Below are positions 8,959 through 16,416 of a stretch of DNA of 44,047 nt, in pieces. Source of the stretch: Bryobacterales bacterium (GTDB taxonomy: Bacteria; Acidobacteriota; Terriglobia; Bryobacterales; Bryobacteraceae). Position numbers and translations under genes: made by a program. The DNA is taken from the NCBI GenBank assembly GCA_020847045.1, contig JADLCT010000096.1:1-44047 (forward strand), given 5' to 3'. Numbering within the stretch: the stretch's first letter is position 1; each line of letters opens with the position of its first letter. The notes under the pieces were generated by a model that saw only the letters and a list, made by a program, of their open reading frames with translations, did not search any database and was not told where the DNA came from.

Positions 8959-10221
8959 ATGCGCGAATTCTGGCGCCTGCTGCTGCGCAACCGGAACTAC
9001 CGGTTCACCTGGCTCGGCCAGGTGGTCAGCGAAATCGGCGACCACTTCAACACCATCGCCGTCTTTCATCTTGCGTTGCAGATGACCGGCTCCGGCTTCG
9101 TCGTCAGCGGCGTGCTGCTGTCGCGCGCCGTCGCCGTCGTCTCGGCCGGACCTCTCGCCGGCGTCCTGCTGGACCGCCTGGACCGCCGCCGCCTGATGAT
9201 CTGGAGCGATCTGTTCCGCGCCGCCATCTCCATCTGTTTTCTGCTCGCCTTACGCTTTCCCGAGGTGTGGCTGCTCTATCTGCTGAGCGCCCTGCTCATG
9301 TTCGCCTCGCCCTTCTTCACAAGCGGCCGCGCCTCCATCCTTCCCGTCATCGCCAGCAAGGACGAACTCCACACCGCCAACTCGCTGACGCAAACCACGC
9401 AGTGGACGGCGCTCACCGTGGGCACGCTGCTGGGCGGCACCAGCGTGATGGGCTTCGGCTACGCGGCGGCCTTCATGTTCAATGCCGCCTCGTTCGTCAT
9501 CTCGGCTTATTGCATTGGCCGGCTGCGTATCGAAGGCGGATCATTCGTTCCACGCCTGGCCGGGGACGCCGGGCGCGCGCGCGGCAAGGGCTTCGACGAC
9601 TATCTCGCCGGCCTCCGGTACCTGCGCGGCGTACCGCTGCTGTTCGCCCTCGCTCTGGTCAACGTCGGCTGGGCCAGCGGCGGCGGCACGGCGCAAATCA
9701 TGTTCAGCCTGTTCGGCGAAAAGGTGTTCAACCGGGGCGCGGCGGGCACCGGCATCATCTGGAGCTGCGCCGGCGTTGGACTTCTGTGCGGTGCGCCCAT
9801 CGGCCACTACCTCGGACGCACGCTGAGTTTTCCAGGCTACAGGCGCGTCATCGGCATCGCCTATTTCATTCACGGCCTCAGCTACGTTCTCTTTGCCCAG
9901 GCGCAGGGCTTCGCCGCCGCCTGCTTCTGGATCGGCGTTTCGCGCGCCGCCGTGGGCACCACCAGCGTCTTGAACATGGGCAAGCTCCTCCAGCACGTGG
10001 ACGAGTCCTACCGCGGCCGCGTGTTTTCCACCATGGAGTCGCTGAACTGGGCCACGATGATGTTCTCCATGACCGCCGCCGGCGCCGCTTCCGACTACCA
10101 CCCCATCCGCACCATCGCCAGCGTCGCGGGTGTACTCAGCGGCTCCACCTCGATATTCTGGATGCTGGCCTCCTGGCGCGGAAAGATTCCCGAACCAGCG
10201 GCCACCAACCGCCATGACTGA
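8959..10221 (+). CDS. MFS transporter (EntS-like/PF05977-type)
   Basis: 420 residues with about twelve hydrophobic segments. The opening FWRLLLRNRNYRFTWLGQVVSEIGDHFNTIAVFHLAL is typical of EntS-like and macrolide-efflux-like MFS exporters, and the MFS loop motif appears as GVLLDRLDRRRLMIWSDL. These are generally proton-driven exporters. It starts directly after the stop of the EamA gene with no spacer and overlaps the SDR start by 8 bp (10214-10221), so translation is probably coupled. Two different exporters in one operon with an N-acyltransferase and racemase is uncommon and suggests efflux of a product. No substrate can be assigned. Confidence 0.9.
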   Translation: MREFWRLLLRNRNYRFTWLGQVVSEIGDHFNTIAVFHLALQMTGSGFVVSGVLLSRAVAVVSAGPLAGVLLDRLDRRRLMIWSDLFRAAISICFLLALRFPEVWLLYLLSALLMFASPFFTSGRASILPVIASKDELHTANSLTQTTQWTALTVGTLLGGTSVMGFGYAAAFMFNAASFVISAYCIGRLRIEGGSFVPRLAGDAGRARGKGFDDYLAGLRYLRGVPLLFALALVNVGWASGGGTAQIMFSLFGEKVFNRGAAGTGIIWSCAGVGLLCGAPIGHYLGRTLSFPGYRRVIGIAYFIHGLSYVLFAQAQGFAAACFWIGVSRAAVGTTSVLNMGKLLQHVDESYRGRVFSTMESLNWATMMFSMTAAGAASDYHPIRTIASVAGVLSGSTSIFWMLASWRGKIPEPAATNRHD

Positions 10222-10966
10222 TTCCTTCCCTCTCGCGGGCAAACGAGTGCTGGTGACCGGCGCCGCGCGGCGCATCGGCCGGGGCATCGCGCTCGCGCTG
10301 GCCGCCGAAGGCGCCCGCGTGGCGGTCCACTATTCCACCTCGCATGACGAGGCTCTGGCCACGGCGGAGGAATGCACGCGCCTGTCGGGCTTGCCGGCGC
10401 CGGTGTATCCGGCGCGCCTCGACCGGGTCCCGGAAATCACGGCGCTGTTTGAAGCCGTTCGAAAGGATTGGGGCGGCCTGGACGCCCTGGTGAACAACGC
10501 CGCGCGCTTCACGCGCCGTGGCGTATTCGAGATCACCGAAGCCGACTGGGACGAGGTGCTCGACGTGAACCTGAAGGCCGTGTTCTTCTGCGCCCAGCAG
10601 GCCGCGCGGCTCATACGCGGCGGAGGCGGTCCCGGACGCATTGTGAACCTCAGCTCGCTCGGCGGGCTCCAGGCCTGGCCCGAGCACATCCACTACAACG
10701 CTTCCAAAGCCGGCGTCATTCACATGACGCGCGCGCTCGCCAAGGCGCTCGCTCCGGACATCACGGTGAACTCCGTCGCGCCCGGCTTCATTCCGTTCGA
10801 GGAGCGCGACTATTCGCAAACCCAGGAAGGCCCGGTGAGCCAGACGCCGGCGGGCCGCGCGGGGCGCGTGGAGGAGGTGGCCGACGCCGTGCTCTTCTTC
10901 CTCCGCTCGGCGAATTACATCACCGGGCAGACGCTGGCCGTCGACGGCGGACTCAGCATCCGGTAG
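10214..10966 (+). CDS. SDR-family oxidoreductase (pteridine reductase / FabG-like)
   Basis: 250 residues. The NAD(P) motif TGAARRIGRGIA is at about residues 14-25, the structural motif NNAARF follows, and the active site is the Ser in NLSSLGG with the YxxxK in HYNASKAG. The C-terminal TGQTLAVDGGLS is the usual classical-SDR ending. The TGAARRIGR form with a basic pair resembles pteridine reductase-like members as well as 3-oxoacyl-ACP reductases; the substrate is not certain. It is the last gene of the coupled run that begins at mazG and ends 8 bp from the convergent response regulator gene. Confidence 0.9.
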   Translation: MTDSFPLAGKRVLVTGAARRIGRGIALALAAEGARVAVHYSTSHDEALATAEECTRLSGLPAPVYPARLDRVPEITALFEAVRKDWGGLDALVNNAARFTRRGVFEITEADWDEVLDVNLKAVFFCAQQAARLIRGGGGPGRIVNLSSLGGLQAWPEHIHYNASKAGVIHMTRALAKALAPDITVNSVAPGFIPFEERDYSQTQEGPVSQTPAGRAGRVEEVADAVLFFLRSANYITGQTLAVDGGLSIR

Positions 10967-10974
10967 ACGCCCGG

Positions 10975-11634
10975 CTAAAAGTCGATGCTCGAGAATATTT
11001 CGCTGGGCTTCCGGCCGAAGGCTCGGCACAGCGCCAGCATGCTTTCGATGCTGGGCAGGTGCGCTCCGCGCTCGATGGAGCTGATTTGCGACACGCTCAG
11101 CTTTGTGATCGAAGCCAGGTCCTTGAGCGACCAGTCGCGCTCGGTCCGCAGCAGCTTGATCCGGTGCCCCAGACGCTCCCGCAAACGGTCCAGTTGCGTG
11201 CGCCCCAGACCAAAAGCCTCCATGGCGTTGCCCAGCACGGCGCGCAACTCGGCCAGCGAAAACGGTTTGGAGAGGTAGTCGAACACCTTTTTCTTGAAGG
11301 TGGCGCGCATGTCCTCCAGCGACGGAAAGCCCGTGATCACCACCACGCACAGATTCGGCCAGCGGGCCAGCAATTCGTCGATCACTTCTCCGCCCTGAAA
11401 CTCGCCCATCTTCATGTCGATCAGGACAATATCGGGTATCCGCGACTCGGCGGCCGCGAACAGCTCCGAGGGCAGCGCGAAGGTGCGCACGTTGTAGAGC
11501 CCCTCGTCGCGCAGCAGATCCTCGACGTACAACCGGAAGTCGGCGTCGTCGTCCAGCACGGACACGTCCACGAGTGTGGAGTCCAAAACATCTTCCGGTG
11601 ATCGCGTTTCGGGCCTTCCTGGCGTCGGCGTCAT
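10975..11634 (-). CDS. Response regulator with C-terminal XRE/Cro-CI helix-turn-helix output domain
   Basis: 219 residues. The receiver domain (about residues 25-140) shows the acidic pocket VSVLDDDADF, phosphoacceptor Asp in IVLIDMKM, the conserved Thr in VVITGF and Lys in YLSKPFS. The output domain (about 155-215) is not a winged helix, LuxR or Fis type but a Cro/CI-like HTH: IKLLRTERDWSLKDLASITKLSVSQISSIERG, then PSIESMLALCRAF. XRE domains are common in repressors but unusual as the output of a receiver. The gene overlaps the kinase stop by 4 bp, making them a cognate pair. Phosphorylation presumably changes dimerisation or DNA binding; targets are unknown. Confidence 0.92.
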   Translation of the reverse strand: MTPTPGRPETRSPEDVLDSTLVDVSVLDDDADFRLYVEDLLRDEGLYNVRTFALPSELFAAAESRIPDIVLIDMKMGEFQGGEVIDELLARWPNLCVVVITGFPSLEDMRATFKKKVFDYLSKPFSLAELRAVLGNAMEAFGLGRTQLDRLRERLGHRIKLLRTERDWSLKDLASITKLSVSQISSIERGAHLPSIESMLALCRAFGRKPSEIFSSIDF

Positions 11635-13106
11635 GGTTGCGTTGACTGTATCAGCGTATCAGCACCCGCCGCGGGCGCAGGCGCCATGGGCAGCCTGACC
11701 TCCAAACGGGCCCCCCCTTCGGGCCGGTTCGAGGCGGTGATGGAACCATGATGCTGCTGCACGATTCCCTCGGCCACCGTCAGTCCCAGGCCCGTTCCCC
11801 GCGCATCCAGGCGCGTGGTGACAAAGGCGTCGAAGATGTGCGGCAACACATCCTCTGGAATGCCAGGACCATTATCCTCCACGGCGACCACCCGTACGTC
11901 GCGCCCCTCCTCGCGCCGCACCTCGGTCCGCACGAGCACGCTGCCGGGCTTACCCACGGCGTACAGCGCGTTCCGCAGCAGATTCACGAATACCTGGACC
12001 AGGCGGTCCTGGTTGCCGTACACCCGCGCGTCCTCGGGCGCCAGATTCTCAAAGCGCACGCCGGCGGCCTTCTCGTCGATGCCCACCAATCCCCAACTTT
12101 CTTCAATCAGCTCGCGCAACGGAATGGGCGAAAAGTCGTCTTTGCGCACGCGCGCGAAGTCGAGCAGGCTCTCGCTGATCTTTCTCAGGCGTCCGGCCAC
12201 GCGCAGCATCCGGGCCAGCCGCTCGGTGGTGGCCTGGTCACGCGCCTTCTCCAGCAGTTGCTCGATGGAGCCATGCAGCACGGCCAGCGGCGTATTCATT
12301 TCATGCGCCACGCTGGCGCTTAACATGCCGAGGCTCGCCAGGCGGTCCTGCTCCACCATGCTCCGCCGCGCCGTTTCGAGCATGTGATTCTTCCGCGTCA
12401 AATCCTCGTTGGCGGCCTTCAACTCCTCCTCGTGCCGCCGCAGTTCGTCCTCGTGCCGCCGCAACTCGGCCACGCTGGCGTTGCGCGAGCGCATGATCTG
12501 GCCGATCTCGTCGCCCAGAATCTCGTCCTCCTCCACCATCTCGCGCTCCCGCTCGCCCAGGCGTACGGCTTCATCGGCGCGCACAATGGCGCGAATGGGC
12601 CGGTAGAGGTAACGCGGCATCACCAGCAGCTCCAGCATGAGCACGGCGAACACGTACACCAGCCCCAGGACGGCCAGCAGCGTTCTGCGCGCCCGCGACA
12701 GGACCTCCTCATAGAAATCATAAGGAAGGCGCACGCGCGAGTACTGGCTGGTGGATGCCGAATAGCGAAACGCGAAGGAGGGATCCGCCGGGTCCAGGCG
12801 CACCACGCCGGGATGCGCGGTGAGCAACGGCCGCAGCGCGGGAGGCACGTTCAACTGGTCGGGTTCGCCCTGCTGGAAGCCATAGATGGCCAGCTCGGTG
12901 TGCGCCGCTCCCTGCGAGAACAACCGTGTGATCAGATTGATCTCCCGCGCCCGCGCCTGCAGAACGCGCTGTTCCAGCAGCGGCATGAGCGAGAAGTACA
13001 CGGCGCAGGTCAGCACCAGGAAGAACACGTTGTGCAGCACCATCAGCTTCGGCCGGACCTTCAGGTCGCCGAACAGACGCCCCGGGCTGTGGTGGGCCGT
13101 GTTCAC
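11631..13106 (-). CDS. Membrane sensor histidine kinase
   Basis: 491 residues from a GTG start at 13106. A first membrane helix lies at about residues 24-45 (VFFLVLTCAVYFSLMPLL), then an extracytoplasmic segment of about 95 residues, then a second helix at about 142-163 (LLAVLGLVYVFAVLMLELLV). A HAMP-like linker and a charged coiled coil with heptads RRHEDEL/RRHEEEL lead to the HisKA box VAHEMNTPLAVL, with the phosphorylated His. The ATPase domain has NLLRNALYAV (N box), EDNGPGIP (G1) and GTGLGLTV (G2). It should autophosphorylate in response to an envelope signal and phosphorylate the REC-XRE regulator encoded with a 4-bp overlap. Confidence 0.93.
   Translation of the reverse strand: MNTAHHSPGRLFGDLKVRPKLMVLHNVFFLVLTCAVYFSLMPLLEQRVLQARAREINLITRLFSQGAAHTELAIYGFQQGEPDQLNVPPALRPLLTAHPGVVRLDPADPSFAFRYSASTSQYSRVRLPYDFYEEVLSRARRTLLAVLGLVYVFAVLMLELLVMPRYLYRPIRAIVRADEAVRLGEREREMVEEDEILGDEIGQIMRSRNASVAELRRHEDELRRHEEELKAANEDLTRKNHMLETARRSMVEQDRLASLGMLSASVAHEMNTPLAVLHGSIEQLLEKARDQATTERLARMLRVAGRLRKISESLLDFARVRKDDFSPIPLRELIEESWGLVGIDEKAAGVRFENLAPEDARVYGNQDRLVQVFVNLLRNALYAVGKPGSVLVRTEVRREEGRDVRVVAVEDNGPGIPEDVLPHIFDAFVTTRLDARGTGLGLTVAEGIVQQHHGSITASNRPEGGARLEVRLPMAPAPAAGADTLIQSTQP
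12427..12468 (-). repeat. 21-bp tandem repeat encoding coiled-coil heptads
   Basis: Two adjacent 21-bp units (12427-12447 and 12448-12468) match at 19 of 21 positions inside the kinase gene. They encode two copies of RRHE(D/E)EL, i.e. one heptad per copy in the helix joining HAMP-like region and HisKA. The length keeps the heptad phase, so copy-number change would lengthen the signalling helix without breaking the frame. Confidence 0.7.
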
Positions 13107-13135
13107 TTCTTTCTGAGGATAGTGCAGGCGGCGCG

Positions 13136-14203
13136 TTACGGCAGGGCCCGGTATTCGCGCAGAATCTTTCGCACGCGGTCCAGCGGCAGCGCTTCGATGG
13201 TGCGGCCGTTGCCCGTGGTTGTGGTGGCGCGGAACAACGAGTTCAGAATCGCCTCTTCAGCGGCTTCGATAGTGGCCAGGAAGAGCGGTGACAGATCGCC
13301 GTTGGCCATCGCCGCCTGTTCTCGCGCCGTTGCAAACGCGATGGCGTAATCGCCGCTGCCGTTGGAGCCCGCCGCGCCCGTGCGCGCCAGCCCCATGATG
13401 GCTCGCAGTCCCAGACGGCGCAGATTGCGGTGCTCCAGCGGAGCATCGGTGGCCACAACCATCATGATGCTGCCGTCGGCGCCGGCCGCTGGCGAGGCGG
13501 GGCGCAAGGCCCGTCCCACAGGCACGCCGGCGATCATCAGGTCACCACCAAAGTTGGTTTGCGCCAGCACGCCCACTGTGTGGCCGGCCGGAGTCCGCCG
13601 CGACGCCGTCCCGATGCCGCCTTTGTAGCCGAACGCCACCGTGCCCGTGCCCGCGCCCACGCAGCCCTCCTCCACCTCGCCGCTCCGGGCCGCGCGCAAT
13701 GCCGCCAGAACGTGATCGCGATGAACCGGCCGCGCGCGCACATCATTCAATGCGCCGTCGTTGGTCTCACCTACAAGCACATTCAGCGACCGCACCTCCT
13801 CGTTGCCCGGCAGGGCGAGCATGTAGTCGAGCACGGCGTCGGCAACGCGCGCCACGTTCAACGTCGAGGTGAGCACGATGGGCGATTCGATCTCGCCCAA
13901 CTCGTTCACCTGCGTAGAACCCATCAGTTTGCCGAACGCGTTGCCGATGAACACCGCGCCCGGCGTCTTCTCCCGGAACAAGTTGCCCGCGTGCGGCAGA
14001 ACGGCGGTGACGCCGGTGCGCACGTTCGCGCCGCTCACCACGGTGGCGTGTCCCACCAGCACGCCGGCCACGTCGGTGATGGCGTTCCACCGCCCTGGGG
14101 GCAGCGTGCCGGTTGAGATGCCGAACTCGCGCAGTCGCGGACGCCGTGATTGCGCGCGCAGCGCCGCGCCCGCCAGCAGCGCCGCCGCCATCCGCCGCGT
14201 CAT
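13136..14203 (-). CDS. P1-family peptidase (DmpA-like L-aminopeptidase/D-esterase)
   Basis: 355 residues from ATG 14203, which overlaps the sulfatase stop in an ATGA; an upstream in-frame ATG would place 38 implausible residues before the signal peptide. The N-terminus MTRRMAAALLAGAALRAQ looks like a secretion signal. The body has the family landmarks NAITDVAGVLVGHATV, ETNDGALNDVRARPV, GAGTGTVAFGYKGGIGTASR and GAAGSNGSGDYAIAF. In characterised members the precursor self-cleaves at a Gly/Asn-Ser bond to expose an N-terminal nucleophile Ser; that site should lie in the GSNGSGD segment. Members hydrolyse N-terminal residues from short peptides, some accepting D-amino acid amides or beta-peptides. 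It is probably periplasmic; its substrate is unknown. Confidence 0.92.
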   Translation of the reverse strand: MTRRMAAALLAGAALRAQSRRPRLREFGISTGTLPPGRWNAITDVAGVLVGHATVVSGANVRTGVTAVLPHAGNLFREKTPGAVFIGNAFGKLMGSTQVNELGEIESPIVLTSTLNVARVADAVLDYMLALPGNEEVRSLNVLVGETNDGALNDVRARPVHRDHVLAALRAARSGEVEEGCVGAGTGTVAFGYKGGIGTASRRTPAGHTVGVLAQTNFGGDLMIAGVPVGRALRPASPAAGADGSIMMVVATDAPLEHRNLRRLGLRAIMGLARTGAAGSNGSGDYAIAFATAREQAAMANGDLSPLFLATIEAAEEAILNSLFRATTTTGNGRTIEALPLDRVRKILREYRALP

Positions 14204-15699
14204 GCCCGGGGATAGTTCGGCGAAAGGAGCATGGACTCGGGCCGCAGGGCCAGCTTGCCGCCTTTCAAGAATGGCTCGCCACGCGGTTCGAAGTGCTTCA
14301 CCAGACGCCCTCGCCATTCCCGCAGACGCGGCTCGTGCGCCGCATCGCCCGCCAGGTTGCGCGTTTCGTGCGGATCGCCGCGCAGGTCAAACAGCATCTC
14401 TTCGCCGTCCATCGCGTGATAAATGTACTTCTCCCGTCCGTCGGTCAACGCGTTCCAGTGGTTCTCCTTCGCGTAGCAGACATCGTGCTCCAGGTCGATC
14501 CACTCGCGCCAGCCCTCGCCGTCGCGCCGCACGCAGTCCGCCAGGCTGCGGCCATCGATGGGAACCGGCAGGTTCGCCCCGCCCGCCGCCATGATGGTCG
14601 CCGGAATGTCGCGCAGCTCGACGGGTTCATCGCGCACATGTCCACGCCGCGCGCTCAGGAAGCCTTCCGGCCAGCGCACCAGCACCGGCACGCGCGCCGA
14701 AGGCTCATAGGCGTACGATTTCCGCCACAGGTTTTGATCTCCCGTCATGTCGCCGTGGTCGCTTGTATAGAGGATCAGGGTCTCCTCCAACAAGCCGCGC
14801 TTCTCCAACGCGGCCAGGATGCGCCCGATCTGCTCGTCCACGAATCCCACCGAGCCGTAGTAGGCCTGCCGCGCCGTGCGCGTCTCCTCATCGCTCACGC
14901 GGCCGCGCCAGATGTCGTCGCGCGCCGTGTTGCGCTCCTCATACCGTTTTGCCCAGGGCGCCACTACGGCAGGCGGCACACCCTCGCGAAAACGGTCCAT
15001 CCAGCGTTGCGGAGGATCGTAGGGGCTGTGGGGCCGCGCGAAGGACACCTTCAGGAAAAATGGTTCGGGCCGCTGATAACTTTCCAGAAAGTGCGTAGCC
15101 ACATCGGCCGTCCAAGCGGTCGGATGCAGCCGTTCGGGCAGCACGTAGGCCTTCCCCTTATAGTCGTTCCAGCCTACGCCCGTCGCGTCGGGGTTCAGGT
15201 TCGGAGCTTCCGTGTAAAACCATGCGCGATAGTCGCTGCGGAAGTCCACGTTCTCGGCGCGGCCCGACTCGTCCAGCAAGGCCATGTCGTAGCCGTGGTA
15301 GTTCCGTTGCGGCGTGTAGTGCAGTTTCCCAACAGCCGCCGTGTAGTAGCCGGCGTCCTTCATCATGCGCGGCAGATCAACCGGATACCTCTTCGCCACG
15401 CGCGAATAGCCCAACATGCCGTGATTCCAAGGCGACATGCCCGTCAGCAAACACGCCCGCGCCGGCGTGCAGGTGGGCGTCGACGAGTACGCATGGCGGA
15501 AGCGCGCGCCCTCTTTGGCCAGCCGGTCGAGGTTGGGTGTGACGGCCGCCGTGTTGCCATCGGCGCGCAGGCAGTCGCCGCGATGCTGGTCGGCCATCAG
15601 GAACAGCACGTTGGGCTTCGACGTGGCCCGCCTTGGCGTCTGCGCCGCCGCCGTGCTGGCCGCGAGTGCGTGCATGAGTTGCCGCCGTGTCATTTCCAT
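14200..15699 (-). CDS. Exported family S1 sulfatase
   Basis: 499 residues. The N-terminus MEMTRRQLMHALAAS has a twin-arginine-type signal. PNVLFLMADQHRGD provides metal ligands (Asp37 region), and the sulfatase signature is CTPAR with Cys77 as the residue converted to formylglycine by an FGE-type maturase. Later GKLHY, HSPYDPP and TSDHGDMTGD complete the metal and sulfate pocket. It hydrolyses a sulfate ester, most likely on a polysaccharide or small sulfated compound outside the cytoplasm. The choline-sulfatase/arylsulfatase-like layout does not fix the substrate. It is the first gene of a two-gene unit with the P1 peptidase. No FGE gene is in the window. Confidence 0.92.
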   Translation of the reverse strand: MEMTRRQLMHALAASTAAAQTPRRATSKPNVLFLMADQHRGDCLRADGNTAAVTPNLDRLAKEGARFRHAYSSTPTCTPARACLLTGMSPWNHGMLGYSRVAKRYPVDLPRMMKDAGYYTAAVGKLHYTPQRNYHGYDMALLDESGRAENVDFRSDYRAWFYTEAPNLNPDATGVGWNDYKGKAYVLPERLHPTAWTADVATHFLESYQRPEPFFLKVSFARPHSPYDPPQRWMDRFREGVPPAVVAPWAKRYEERNTARDDIWRGRVSDEETRTARQAYYGSVGFVDEQIGRILAALEKRGLLEETLILYTSDHGDMTGDQNLWRKSYAYEPSARVPVLVRWPEGFLSARRGHVRDEPVELRDIPATIMAAGGANLPVPIDGRSLADCVRRDGEGWREWIDLEHDVCYAKENHWNALTDGREKYIYHAMDGEEMLFDLRGDPHETRNLAGDAAHEPRLREWRGRLVKHFEPRGEPFLKGGKLALRPESMLLSPNYPRA

Positions 15700-15726
15700 G
15701 CAGCTATTGTCTATCAGTGGGCGGCC

Positions 15727-16338
15727 TCAGGGGTGCGTGCCTTGACGCGGGGCGGGGAACCATGGCGCGTCTTTGGAGTAACTCTCCGGATGGACCACCG
15801 TGATGTTCCAGCCCGGCTCTTCCTCGTCACGGCAGCGGTGGCACACGAGATCCGCGCGCGGTGTGCCGTTCTGGTCGCGGTCGGAGAAGTAGCCCTCTTC
15901 GTACACGACCCAGCGCGGCAGGCCGAACTGTCGGCGCAACTCCTTCTCGTCGACGCGGCATTGCGCCCACACCGCACGGCTGTCTGCGGACCAGGCGATG
16001 AGCTGCGTCTTGACGCCCGCAGCGCGCATGGCCGCCTCCACCGCGCGCAGGTGCGGGCAACACGCCGTCCGGGTCCGGTTGGCCGCGTAGCCTTCCTGCT
16101 CGGTGATGATCGTGGCCTGTTCGGCCTGCTGCAAAGGACTGAGCCGCGTGCGCACTCTGCGCCGGGGCATGGGCGCGCCGGCGAACAGCCACGTCATCAC
16201 CACCGCAGCCCCGGGAATGGCGATGCCAAGCCCCGTGCCGAATGCGGAATCGGAGATCCCCGCCATGCCCGGCCGCAACAGGAAGCCCAACGGAATTCCC
16301 ACCGCGAAGGAGAGACCCACCGCCAGCACCGCCGCCAT
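15727..16338 (-). CDS. Hypothetical two-helix membrane protein with CxxC
   Basis: 203 residues from ATG 16338; the frame remains open upstream only because it is antisense to RNase J. Two hydrophobic helices are visible (MAAVLAVGLSFAVGIPLGFLL and GLGIAIPGAAVVMTWLFAG), followed by a basic stretch PRRRVRTR and a soluble domain of about 140 residues. That domain has TACCPHLRAVEAAMRAAGV, WVVYEEGYFSDRDQNGTPRAD and a CxxC as VCHRCRDEEEPGW. I do not recognise a family. The adjacent cysteines and CxxC could bind metal or form disulfides. The gene is divergent from RNase J, sharing a 78-bp promoter region, and sits 27 bp upstream of the sulfatase gene on the same strand. Confidence 0.7.
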   Translation of the reverse strand: MAAVLAVGLSFAVGIPLGFLLRPGMAGISDSAFGTGLGIAIPGAAVVMTWLFAGAPMPRRRVRTRLSPLQQAEQATIITEQEGYAANRTRTACCPHLRAVEAAMRAAGVKTQLIAWSADSRAVWAQCRVDEKELRRQFGLPRWVVYEEGYFSDRDQNGTPRADLVCHRCRDEEEPGWNITVVHPESYSKDAPWFPAPRQGTHP

Positions 16339-16397
16339 CTGGATGCGCAAGGCAACAGTATAAGCCTCCGGACTTCCATCCTCCGGGCGGACCCCTG

Positions 16398-16406
16398 TGC
16401 TACTCT
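16398..16406 (+). promoter_or_regulatory. Possible extended -10 promoter for RNase J
   Basis: TGCTACTCT fits an extended -10 (TGn followed by TACTCT) 10 nt before the RNase J ATG at 16417. No good -35 box is visible. Transcription starting 6-8 nt downstream would give an almost leaderless mRNA, consistent with the absence of a ribosome binding site. Confidence 0.35.
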
Positions 16407-16416
16407 CGAATTTCCT

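Noticed and set aside
6950..9069. Two long - strand open frames opposite the racemase and EamA genes
   Set aside because: Their translations are shadow sequences with Asp/Gly/His/Arg bias; the + strand genes have complete active-site and membrane features.
14113..16416. Open frame of about 770 codons extending upstream of RNase J on the + strand
   Set aside because: It is antisense to the sulfatase and unknown membrane protein genes, begins without a start signal or family similarity, and RNase J homology begins at MADLPLRI (16417).
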